From: Bacteroidales bacterium
GTDB taxonomy: Bacteria; Bacteroidota; Bacteroidia; Bacteroidales; UBA932
NCBI GenBank assembly: GCA_016295455.1
Contig: JAEDLE010000075.1
Coordinates: 1 to 5,069 of the forward strand
Length of the DNA: 5,069 bases
Direction: 5' to 3'
In this document: positions 1 to 5,069 of the stretch, piece by piece
Numbering within the stretch: the stretch's first letter is position 1
Layout of the letters: the number at the start of each line of letters is the position of its first letter
Notes under the pieces: model-generated
Database searches by the model: none
The model's input: the letters and a program-made list of their open reading frames with translations, nothing else
Told to the model about the DNA's origin: nothing
Made by a program: the position numbers and the translations under genes

Positions 1-11
1 TATTATAACTT

Positions 12-51
12 GGCAGGAGGTAAGCGTAATGACTGTCGTTTACCTCCTGCC
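12..51 (+). terminator. Strong inverted repeat, probable transcription terminator
   Basis: A perfect 12-base inverted repeat pairs GGCAGGAGGTAA (12-23) with TTACCTCCTGCC (40-51). Three further pairs (G24-T39 wobble, C25-G38, G26-C37) extend the stem to 15 bp around a ten-base loop. The sequence after the stem on the + strand is moderately T-rich (GTATTTCATTTC) but is not a clean T-run. The first recognisable gene starts 210 bases later, so the likeliest role is terminating an unseen + strand gene to the left. The stem contains AGGAGGT paired with ACCTCCT, the Shine-Dalgarno and anti-Shine-Dalgarno sequences, so a regulatory RNA role cannot be excluded. The structure is seen directly; the function is inferred. 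Confidence 0.55.
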
Positions 52-225
52 GTATTTCATTTCATCGCCATTGGCGTCATACTGCTTCCGTTTACAAACC
101 GGAGGGAAAGTGTTTCACAAAGTGTCGAACTTGGTCTCGCAGTTGACTTCTCCGGCAGAATCGAAAATGGCTCAAAGTATCCATATTCCGGAAAAGAAAG
201 AGTATCGTATTTCCAAAGAATGACT

Positions 226-233
226 TATATTTG
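226..233 (+). promoter_or_regulatory. Bacteroidetes-type -7 promoter element (TAnnTTTG)
   Basis: TATATTTG matches the Bacteroidetes primary-sigma -7 consensus TAnnTTTG exactly. It ends 27 bases before the lipoprotein ATG, which would give a transcript start near 240 and a short leader of about 20 bases. No good -33 TTTG element is visible at the expected distance upstream; the region near 203-214 is only T-rich. The position relative to a clear gene makes it a reasonable promoter call despite the weak -33 region. Confidence 0.55.
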
Positions 234-260
234 TGCCAAATAATATTCGTACAACATATT

Positions 261-1385
261 ATGAATAAGACTATTCTCGCTCTCACACTATCGGCGATGG
301 CGCTGGGTGTTATCATATCCTGTCAGAAGGATGACAAAAGCAATAAGCCAGTGGAACTGTCCTCTGGAGAAACAGCCAATTGCTATATCGTATCGGCAGA
401 AGGTACGTATTCATTCCCCGCTGTCAAGGGAAACAGCAGCGAATCACCGGGCCAGGTCAGCGCAGCAGAAGTGTTGTGGGAGTCCTTTGGAAGCAAAGTG
501 CAGCCCAATGCCGGAGACCTGATATCCAACGTCAGGTACGAGGATGGCAAGATAATATTCAACGCCTCCGCGAAAAAGGGCAACGCCGTCATTGCGGTCA
601 GGGATGCCGCCGGGACCATACTCTGGTCCTGGCATATATGGATGACAGACAAGCCGGCAGAACAGGTTTACAACAACAACGCAGGAATCATGATGGACCG
701 CAACCTGGGGGCCACCACCAGTACTCCGGACAAGCTCAGTTCATTCGGGCTGATGTACCAATGGGGAAGGAAGGATCCTTTCCGCGGTGCGGCAGACTTA
801 GCTTCTTCCGATTGGATATGGAATTCTGAAGTCATTTCGACCACAGCCCAGTGGCCTGAAGCGGTAGTATCCGACAGGACTACCGGAACCGTTGAATACT
901 CAGTCGCACATCCTATGACCTTCATAATGGAGAATTCATACAATTCCGACTGGTTCTACACGGGAGACTACGTAACGGAGAACACCAGGTGGCAGGCTGA
1001 GAAGACTATATATGACCCTTGCCCTGCAGGTTGGAGAGTGCCGGACGGTGGCCCTGACGGAATATGGGCCAAGGCCTTTGGAACCACCGAAGATTGTTTT
1101 GGCAGCGAAGGCGGCTTGGATACCGGTGTGTCCGGGGCTGACCTTTCAACCACAGATAAAACCCTTGCGACAGGCGAAACCGTCTGGTACCCTTATGAAG
1201 GTCTGATTTACTCCAACAATGGCCAGTTGTCAGGTGTTGGCGCGGCGGCAGGATACTGGTCTGTCACGACCAGAGGGTACTACGGATACGTCTTTTCAGT
1301 CATGAAGTTGGACAAAAGTGTTATGCCATACCTCGACAGCCCTCATGCACATGGATGTTCAGTGCGCTGCATGAAGGTAAACTGA
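261..1385 (+). CDS. Surface-exposed lipoprotein with FISUMP-type C-terminal domain
   Basis: This encodes a secreted lipoprotein of 374 residues whose exact role is unknown. The N-terminus is a lipoprotein signal peptide: K3, a hydrophobic run over about residues 5-19, and a lipobox (VIIS-C) with lipidated Cys21. The residues right after the cysteine are QKDDK, matching the Bacteroidetes lipoprotein export signal that sends lipoproteins to the outer face of the outer membrane. An N-terminal region has an NCYIV...GTYSFPAVKGN pattern (about 40-58) that I recall from other Bacteroidetes surface proteins. The rest resembles the Fibrobacter succinogenes major paralogous (FISUMP) domain: MMDRNLGA (144-151), GLMYQWGRKDPF (163-174), YDPCPAGWRVPD (251-262), GYWS (341-344) and a terminal GCSVRCMK (365-372). 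The ATG at 261 is chosen because the signal peptide begins there; an in-frame TTG at 231 overlaps the promoter. The domain ends normally, so the gene looks intact. It appears monocistronic, with its own promoter. Confidence 0.9.
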   Translation: MNKTILALTLSAMALGVIISCQKDDKSNKPVELSSGETANCYIVSAEGTYSFPAVKGNSSESPGQVSAAEVLWESFGSKVQPNAGDLISNVRYEDGKIIFNASAKKGNAVIAVRDAAGTILWSWHIWMTDKPAEQVYNNNAGIMMDRNLGATTSTPDKLSSFGLMYQWGRKDPFRGAADLASSDWIWNSEVISTTAQWPEAVVSDRTTGTVEYSVAHPMTFIMENSYNSDWFYTGDYVTENTRWQAEKTIYDPCPAGWRVPDGGPDGIWAKAFGTTEDCFGSEGGLDTGVSGADLSTTDKTLATGETVWYPYEGLIYSNNGQLSGVGAAAGYWSVTTRGYYGYVFSVMKLDKSVMPYLDSPHAHGCSVRCMKVN

Positions 1386-1416
1386 TGGATGATTAAAGTA
1401 TTCCCGCCCGTTTTCA

Positions 1417-1626
1417 TTGACGCGTCAGAAAGATGAAGCGTCATATTCCGAATATGAAACCGAGCTCCTCGAAGCCCGGCAGAAGGCCATGGACGAGATG
1501 GCGCAGCGTGCCCGCAGCATGGGAGCAAACGCAGTCATAGGCATCGACATCGACTATGAGGTACTCGGTGCTGATAATGGTATGCTGATGGTCACCGCTT
1601 CCGGAACGGCTGTAATCATCGATTAG
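1417..1626 (+). pseudogene. YbjQ/UPF0145-family remnant, N-terminal half missing
   Basis: The 69 codons read from TTG 1417 match the C-terminal part of the YbjQ/UPF0145 (DUF74, 'heavy-metal-binding') family. They cover the conserved YE.EL..AR..A helix, then ARSMGANAVIGIDIDYE, a GMLMVTASGTAV strand and the stop. E. coli YbjQ is about 107 residues; roughly the first 45, including the EG..I..Y.G strands and the GAN motif, are absent. They cannot lie upstream: the reading frame is closed by TGA at 1390-1392, and the preceding lipoprotein ends only 31 bases before the TTG. There is no ATG before the conserved block and no ribosome-binding site. The conserved part has no internal stop, so the truncation may be recent, or a short product may still be made. 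The family forms ring-like oligomers of uncertain function. The family match is strong; calling it a pseudogene is inference. Confidence 0.75.
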
Positions 1627-1694
1627 AGTTGGAATATGCCATTCGATATGCCCTAGCCAAGCGGGGCAGGGATTCGTGTTAACCTGATATCGAA

Positions 1695-3008
1695 ATGAAG
1701 GAAATTAAATGTCCGCATTGCGGAAAGACATTCCAGGTGGATGAAGCCGACTACGAGAGCATCGTAAGCCAGGTCAGGAACGATGAGTTCAAAGAAGAAC
1801 TCGGGAGAAGGGAGGAAGCCATCAGAAGAGAACTGGAGGCCAGCCACAAGGCTTCGGATGCCGAGGCCGAGACGGCACACATCAAGGCTATGGGAGAGAA
1901 GGACAGGGCTCTTTCAGAGAAGGATTCCGAGATCGAACGCCTGAAGACCCGGCTTGCAGGAATGGAACAGGCCGGGAAGCTGTCGCTCGCCGAGGCTCTT
2001 GCCGCGAAGGAGAAAGAGATCTCCGAGCTCCGTGCAAAGGTGTCCGAACAGGCCAATGCCGTGAAGATAGCCGTTCTGGAGGAGCAGCAGAAGGCACAGC
2101 TGCAGCTCAGCAGCAAGGAAGCGGAGATAACCCAGCTCAAGGGTCAAGCCGAGCTGGACCGCAAGGAAGCCGAGCTCCAGCAGAAGGCACTCAGGGAGCA
2201 GCACGCCAATGAGCTGAAAGCCAAGGACGAGCAGGTGGCGTTCTACCGTGACTTCAAGGCACGCAAGTCCACCAAGGAGATCGGCGAATCCCTGGAGCAG
2301 TACTGCTACAAGCTCTACAGCCAGTCGCTCCGCCCGGTGATGCCGAACGCCTTGTTCGACAAGGACAACGACGCCTCCGAAGGCAGCAAGGGAGACTTCA
2401 TATTCAGGGACAGCGAGGACGGGACTGAGTACATCTCAATCATGTTCGAGATGAAGAACGAAGCGGACGGGACAGCGACCAAGCACAAGAATGCAGATTT
2501 CTTCGCAAAGCTGGACCGTGACCGCAGGCAGAAGAACTGCGAGTTCGCAGTGCTCGTCTCGATGCTGGAGATGGACAACGACATGTACAACGAAGGCATA
2601 GTCGTAGCCCCGGGTTATGAGAAGATGTATGTAGTCCGACCGGAGAACTTCATCCCTATCATCACCCTGCTGGTGCAGACCTCCAAGAAGACCCTGGAGT
2701 TCCGCAAGGAATTGGAGATCGCCAGAAGCCAGAGCATCGACGTGACCAATTTCGAGAACCAGCTGCTCGATTTCAAGGACAAGTTCGGCAGGAACTACCG
2801 CCTTGCCAGCGAGAAGTTCAAAAAAGCCGTCGATGAGATTGACAAGTCCATCGATCACCTCCAGAAGATCAAGGAAGCGCTCATCGGCTCGGAGAACAAC
2901 CTCAGGCTCGCCAACGACAAGGCAGAAGACCTGTCCATCAAGAAGCTCACAAGGGGAAACCCGACAATGAAGCAGAAGTTCGAAGAGGCGCGTCTTTTAG
3001 AAAAGTAA
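1695..3008 (+). CDS. DUF2130 (COG4487) protein: CxxC knuckle, coiled coil, possible PD-(D/E)XK-like domain
   Basis: This encodes a 437-residue cytoplasmic protein of the DUF2130/COG4487 family, whose biochemical function is not established. Residues 1-20 carry one zinc-ribbon-like half site (C6-P-H-C9). Residues about 28-182 are a highly charged Glu/Lys/Ala-rich coiled coil. The conserved DUF2130 domain spans about 183-345, with KGDFIF (232-237), ISIMFEMKNE (247-256), KNADFFAKLDRDRRQKNCEFAVLVS (265-289) and VVRPENFIPIITLL (313-326). A second helical segment (about 353-410) ends the protein. D234 followed by E252-x-K254 and the charged helix after it resemble a PD-(D/E)XK nuclease core, an architecture comparable to RmuC. 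That is inference from pattern, not a demonstrated activity. The ATG at 1695 is chosen because it places the CxxC knuckle at the usual N-terminal position. No promoter is evident in 1627-1694. The transporter gene follows after 13 bases, suggesting co-transcription. Codon use is rich in C/G third positions. Confidence 0.9.
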   Translation: MKEIKCPHCGKTFQVDEADYESIVSQVRNDEFKEELGRREEAIRRELEASHKASDAEAETAHIKAMGEKDRALSEKDSEIERLKTRLAGMEQAGKLSLAEALAAKEKEISELRAKVSEQANAVKIAVLEEQQKAQLQLSSKEAEITQLKGQAELDRKEAELQQKALREQHANELKAKDEQVAFYRDFKARKSTKEIGESLEQYCYKLYSQSLRPVMPNALFDKDNDASEGSKGDFIFRDSEDGTEYISIMFEMKNEADGTATKHKNADFFAKLDRDRRQKNCEFAVLVSMLEMDNDMYNEGIVVAPGYEKMYVVRPENFIPIITLLVQTSKKTLEFRKELEIARSQSIDVTNFENQLLDFKDKFGRNYRLASEKFKKAVDEIDKSIDHLQKIKEALIGSENNLRLANDKAEDLSIKKLTRGNPTMKQKFEEARLLEK

Positions 3009-3021
3009 ACTCCAGAAACTT

Positions 3022-3912
3022 ATGGCAAAACTGAGCAAGAATGCCATCATAGGCTACCCCGCCGGTATCATTACCGGCATCACATATGGCCTCAATCCCC
3101 TATTCGCAAAGCCTCTGATGGACGCCGGAGCATCAACGGAAGCCATTCTATTCTTCAGATACGGAATAGCTGTGCTTCTGCTTGGGGCATATCTGGTCCT
3201 CAAGAAAGAGAGCTTCAGGATCAATCTCAGACAGGCAGGGGTGCTGCTTGGTCTGGGATTGCTCTTTTCATCAAGCAGCGCCTTCCTCTTTGAAGCCTAC
3301 AAATACATCGCTTCGGGCCTGGCGACGACACTGGTATTTCTTTTTCCCGTAATGGTGGCAATCATAATGGTCTTTCTGAAAGTCGTTCCTTCATGGCCGG
3401 TATGGCTATCTATTGCCGCCACATTCGCAGGGGTCATGATAATGACAGGAGGCTCCGGTTCGGAGCCGGTCAACCCGACCGGTGTATGGTTTTCGATAGC
3501 CGCGGCGTTCTTCTACGCCCTGTTCATAGTCATCATCAACAGAAGCAAGGCAATCGCCTCAATCCCGAATTCAATTCTGACCTTCTATGCCCTGCTGGCA
3601 GGCACGGTCTTCTTCCTGACAAGATGCGCGCTTAAGGGAGAGGAACTTATGGCTGGTCTTGACGGCTTTATGCCTTGGGTCAATCTGATAGGGCTTGCCG
3701 TCCTGCCGACGATAGTCTCCACTGCAGGCCTGGCAGTCGCAACCAGAAATATCGGAGCTACAAAGGCCTCCGTATTAGGAGTATTCGAGCCAATCACGGC
3801 GATTCTTGTAGGCACGGTGGTATTCGGAGAGGTCCTCACGCCCAACATCATCGCCGGCATCCTGATTTCCGTAGTTGCAGTTACCTTTATGATAATGCTG
3901 ACAAAACGCTGA
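3022..3912 (+). CDS. EamA/DMT-family inner-membrane transporter
   Basis: This encodes a 296-residue polytopic membrane protein of the drug/metabolite transporter superfamily (EamA family), the usual length. About ten hydrophobic segments can be placed near residues 8-30, 38-60, 70-90, 97-118, 123-142, 152-173, 183-202, 217-237, 246-268 and 272-293. They form two EamA repeats (about 11-141 and 152-293) separated by a polar Gly/Ser/Pro linker. The typical second-repeat signature is present at the C-terminal end (VFEPITAILVGTVVFGE, 254-270, then a Pro-containing loop and the last helix). Family members export or import small metabolites such as amino acids or nucleotide-related compounds; the substrate cannot be told from this sequence. 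The start lies 13 bases after the DUF2130 stop, with no promoter-like element between, so they are probably one transcription unit. No truncation or frameshift is visible. Confidence 0.92.
   Translation: MAKLSKNAIIGYPAGIITGITYGLNPLFAKPLMDAGASTEAILFFRYGIAVLLLGAYLVLKKESFRINLRQAGVLLGLGLLFSSSSAFLFEAYKYIASGLATTLVFLFPVMVAIIMVFLKVVPSWPVWLSIAATFAGVMIMTGGSGSEPVNPTGVWFSIAAAFFYALFIVIINRSKAIASIPNSILTFYALLAGTVFFLTRCALKGEELMAGLDGFMPWVNLIGLAVLPTIVSTAGLAVATRNIGATKASVLGVFEPITAILVGTVVFGEVLTPNIIAGILISVVAVTFMIMLTKR
3451..3482 (+). repeat. Two adjacent perfect hairpins inside the transporter gene
   Basis: GGCTCCG (3451-3457) pairs with CGGAGCC (3461-3467) around a GTT loop. The overlapping next repeat CCGGTC (3466-3471) pairs with GACCGG (3477-3482) around AACCC. 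They encode the linker between the two EamA repeats (about residues 144-155). The two share bases 3466-3467, so they compete partly in RNA. They may simply reflect GC-rich Gly/Ser/Pro codons, or may slow ribosomes between the two membrane halves. The structure is seen; the role is speculative. Confidence 0.4.
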
Positions 3913-3938
3913 GGCCTGCACAGACAGTAATGACATCG

Positions 3939-3958
3939 GTTTTCCGCAGTAGGAAAAC
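3939..3958 (+). terminator. Small hairpin after the transporter gene, weak terminator candidate
   Basis: GTTTTCC (3939-3945) pairs perfectly with GGAAAAC (3952-3958) around a six-base loop, 26 bases after the transporter stop. It is the best secondary structure in this 154-base intergenic region and lies where a terminator for the DUF2130-transporter unit would be expected. It lacks a T-run on either strand and its stem is AT-rich, so intrinsic termination would be weak. Confidence 0.3.
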
Positions 3959-4035
3959 GCAAAATTCACCAGTTCCCATCAGTTGCAAGTAATGGAGATC
4001 GAGCAATGAGAGTGCAACAAAAGGGTCAAAAGTAC

Positions 4036-4066
4036 ATATAACATTGATTGATAAATATATAACATT
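4036..4066 (+). repeat. 10-base direct repeat ATATAACATT, 21-base period
   Basis: ATATAACATT occurs at 4036-4045 and again at 4057-4066, the second copy directly abutting the ATG of the glutaredoxin-like gene. The 21-base period equals two turns of B-DNA, which would put both copies on the same helix face. The region is very AT-rich, so chance repetition is possible. It could be a paired operator or simply the AT-rich leader. Confidence 0.35.
4039..4046 (+). promoter_or_regulatory. Candidate -7 element (near TAnnTTTG) for the redox operon
   Basis: TAACATTG differs from the Bacteroidetes TAnnTTTG consensus at one base. It lies 20 bases before the ATG at 4067, implying a leader of roughly 14 bases. 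There is no recognisable TTG-type -33 element around 4012-4020. It is offered because a new transcription unit should start in this intergenic region and this is the best match there. Confidence 0.25.
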
Positions 4067-4360
4067 ATGACTAAAGTATATGTGATGGCTACCTGCCCGG
4101 ATTGTTCAGAAGTCAAGGCTAAACTCTCGGGAAACCCTGATTTCGACATCATAGACATAGGAGAACACGTGAGGAAACTGAAGGAGTTCATACGTCTCCG
4201 CGATTCCTCTCCCGCTTTCGATTCCATCAAGGCTTGCGGTTCCCTGGGAATACCTTGCTTTGTGTCAGATGACGGACGCATCAGTTTCGATGCCGACGAA
4301 TTCCTGAATGAGTTTTACTCTTCAGGGGCATCATGCAGCATTGACGGGAAAGGTTGCTGA
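4067..4360 (+). CDS. Glutaredoxin-like small dithiol protein (COG4545-type)
   Basis: This encodes a 97-residue soluble protein with a thioredoxin/glutaredoxin-like fold. The first strand (KVYVMAT, 3-9) leads into the redox motif C10-P-D-C13, followed by a helix. A central strand (FDIIDI) comes next, then the segment GIPCF (61-65), where P63 is the expected cis-proline facing the active site. Length and order match the 'glutaredoxin-related' group COG4545 rather than classical GrxA. Further cysteines are C57, C64, C90 and C97; the C-terminal pair in CSIDGKGC is not part of the core fold. The likely role is cytoplasmic thiol-disulfide exchange; whether it uses glutathione or another thiol is not visible. 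It starts at ATG 4067 with no Shine-Dalgarno sequence, as is usual in Bacteroidetes. The flavoprotein gene follows after 17 bases, suggesting an operon. Confidence 0.85.
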   Translation: MTKVYVMATCPDCSEVKAKLSGNPDFDIIDIGEHVRKLKEFIRLRDSSPAFDSIKACGSLGIPCFVSDDGRISFDADEFLNEFYSSGASCSIDGKGC

Positions 4361-4377
4361 CTTAAGTATTGATTGAA

Positions 4378-4893
4378 ATGAGGAAATCAAGCAGGCAGAT
4401 GAGTGCCGAATGGGCACTGGAGGTGTTCGATAAGGCGCCTTACATAACGGTCAGTATGGCAGGTGAGGACGGGACACCTTATGGTTTACCCCTCTCAGTC
4501 GTCCGTACAGACGAGAGGACATTCTGGTTCCATTGCGCTACGGAAGGGAGGAAAATGGACATTCTCAGGGCAAACCCGAGAGTATTTCTGTCAGCCGTGA
4601 CACGCTGCAAACCGCTACGGGGACCGAAAGACAGCAGTTTTACACTGGAGTTCCAGTCGGCCACAGCCGTCGGAATGGCGGAGTTTGTAGAGGATGAGGT
4701 CACAAAGAAAGAGGCACTGAGGGCAATCTGCAGGAGATTCCTCCCGAAACAGATGGAAGGATTCGAAGAGGCCAGCTCAAAAAGCCTGCACAGAACCGCC
4801 GTCGTCAGAATAACCCTCATAGAGCCCCCGATAGGAAAGAGGAAGCAGTATGATGCCAATGGGGACGAAATGAAATACGGCAGAATGGAATGA
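4378..4893 (+). CDS. Pyridoxamine 5'-phosphate oxidase-related flavin-binding split-barrel protein (Nim-like)
   Basis: This encodes a 171-residue protein of the FMN-binding split-barrel fold, in the broad COG3467/PF12900-type group that includes NimA-like 5-nitroimidazole reductases. An N-terminal helix (ALEVFDKA) leads into strands YITVSMAGEDGTPYGLPLSVV (22-42). The family hallmark FHCATEGRKMDILRANPRV (51-69) follows, with H52 at the flavin/cofactor site, then a strand ending SAVTRC and a later barrel strand (ATAVGMAEFV). KKEALRAICRRFLP (110-123) is the usual helix, and AVVRITL (141-147) the last strand. The likely activity is flavin-dependent reduction of a small molecule; drug resistance should not be assumed from family membership. 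ATG 4378 is preferred to the in-frame TTG at 4369 because it begins with the typical MRK... of the family. The stop TGA is followed directly by in-frame TAA. It is probably co-transcribed with the glutaredoxin-like gene. Confidence 0.85.
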   Translation: MRKSSRQMSAEWALEVFDKAPYITVSMAGEDGTPYGLPLSVVRTDERTFWFHCATEGRKMDILRANPRVFLSAVTRCKPLRGPKDSSFTLEFQSATAVGMAEFVEDEVTKKEALRAICRRFLPKQMEGFEEASSKSLHRTAVVRITLIEPPIGKRKQYDANGDEMKYGRME

Positions 4894-4960
4894 TAAGCAT
4901 CCTGTTATTCTGACATCTGCCGGTGACATATTGACCATCAGTATCAACATTTTGTCAGTA

Positions 4961-4975
4961 TTTCTGACTCAGAAA
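4961..4975. promoter_or_regulatory. 15-base palindrome, possible operator
   Basis: TTTCTGA (4961-4967) and TCAGAAA (4969-4975) form a perfect palindrome about a central C. It lies 68 bases past the last gene and is followed by no T-run, so it does not look like a terminator. The symmetry is typical of a dimeric regulator site, perhaps for a gene just beyond the window. No regulator gene is present here to support that. Confidence 0.3.
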
Positions 4976-5016
4976 GGACTATGACGGATCTGGCATCTGA
5001 TTTGATATATTCAAAA

Positions 5017-5040
5017 TCGTTCCCGCGAAAGCGAGAGCGA
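5017..5040 (+). repeat. GAAA-tetraloop hairpin near the right edge
   Basis: TCGTTC (5017-5022) pairs with GAGCGA (5035-5040), including one G-T pair. After a C-A mismatch, CGC (5024-5026) pairs with GCG (5031-5033), closed by a GAAA tetraloop (5027-5030). The loop is of the stable GNRA class. The core TTCCCGCGAAAGCG resembles dispersed palindromic repeats of the TTCCCGCGAAAGCGGGAA kind that I recall from several bacteria, but the right arm here has diverged. The window ends too soon to tell whether it belongs to a repeat, an RNA or a leader. Confidence 0.35.
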
Positions 5041-5069
5041 CCATCCGGTTATGAATGATCGTTCGAACA

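Noticed and set aside
10..243. A 77-codon ORF on the + strand before the lipoprotein
   Set aside because: It starts inside the hairpin, overlaps the promoter, and its protein has no domain, signal or family pattern.
1389..1436. A 15-codon ORF (MIKVFPPVFIDASER) between the lipoprotein and the YbjQ remnant
   Set aside because: It is very short, without a ribosome-binding site or known similarity, and does not supply the missing YbjQ N-terminus.
1649..1674. TGCCC/GGGCA inverted repeat between the YbjQ remnant and the DUF2130 gene as a terminator
   Set aside because: The stem is only about five pairs with a ten-base loop and no T-run follows.
2436..2858. Long antisense open frames (up to 140 codons) across the DUF2130 gene
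   Set aside because: They are by-products of the GC-rich third positions and charged codons of the sense gene; the predicted proteins have no coherent family.
4027..4034. A minus-strand TAnnTTTG match (TACTTTTG)
   Set aside because: No minus-strand gene lies to its left and no -33 element accompanies it, so it is probably chance in AT-rich DNA.
4981..5058. A 25-codon ORF from ATG 4981 with AAAGGA just upstream
   Set aside because: The purine-rich site is only two bases from the ATG, the ORF overlaps the hairpin region, and the peptide shows no recognisable family.
5041..5069. GTTCGAA near the right edge as the T-loop of a tRNA
   Set aside because: The base expected to be C61 is A, the T-stem does not pair, and no anticodon or D arm can be found upstream.

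Overview
The window looks like chromosomal DNA from a member of the Bacteroidetes, most likely a gut- or rumen-type Bacteroidales. Three things point there. The first gene encodes a lipoprotein whose mature end carries the Bacteroidetes surface-export signature (Cys followed by QKDD) and whose body has the FISUMP-type motifs common in that phylum. A TAnnTTTG promoter element lies at the right distance upstream of it. Most starts lack a clear Shine-Dalgarno sequence. All recognisable genes lie on the + strand. I saw no rRNA, tRNA, insertion sequence, phage gene or CRISPR array.

Layout. Positions 1-260 hold no convincing gene. They contain a strong hairpin at 12-51 (probable terminator of a gene left of the window) and a promoter at 226-233. 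Positions 261-1385 encode a surface lipoprotein of 374 residues. Positions 1417-1626 hold the C-terminal half of a YbjQ/UPF0145-family protein with no N-terminal half, so probably a gene remnant. Positions 1695-3008 encode a DUF2130 (COG4487) protein: a CxxC knuckle, a long coiled coil and a C-terminal domain that may have a nuclease-like fold. Thirteen bases later, 3022-3912 encodes an EamA/DMT-family inner-membrane transporter, probably co-transcribed. After a 154-base intergenic region with a small hairpin and a 10-base direct repeat, 4067-4360 encodes a small glutaredoxin-like protein. Seventeen bases after that, 4378-4893 encodes a flavin-binding split-barrel protein of the pyridoxamine-phosphate-oxidase/Nim-like group. 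The last 176 bases (4894-5069) hold no clear gene, but contain a 15-base palindrome, a cluster of TGAC motifs and a GAAA-capped hairpin.

How the genes may work together. The last two form a plausible two-gene redox operon (dithiol protein plus flavoprotein). The DUF2130-EamA pair is adjacent, but no functional link is evident. The lipoprotein stands alone with its own promoter. Most of the window is ordinary conserved housekeeping or accessory content. The items most worth a second look are the truncated YbjQ remnant, the possible nuclease-like core of the DUF2130 protein, the surface-export signal of the lipoprotein, and the unexplained palindromic structures at both ends of the window. I found no convincing previously undescribed multi-gene system.
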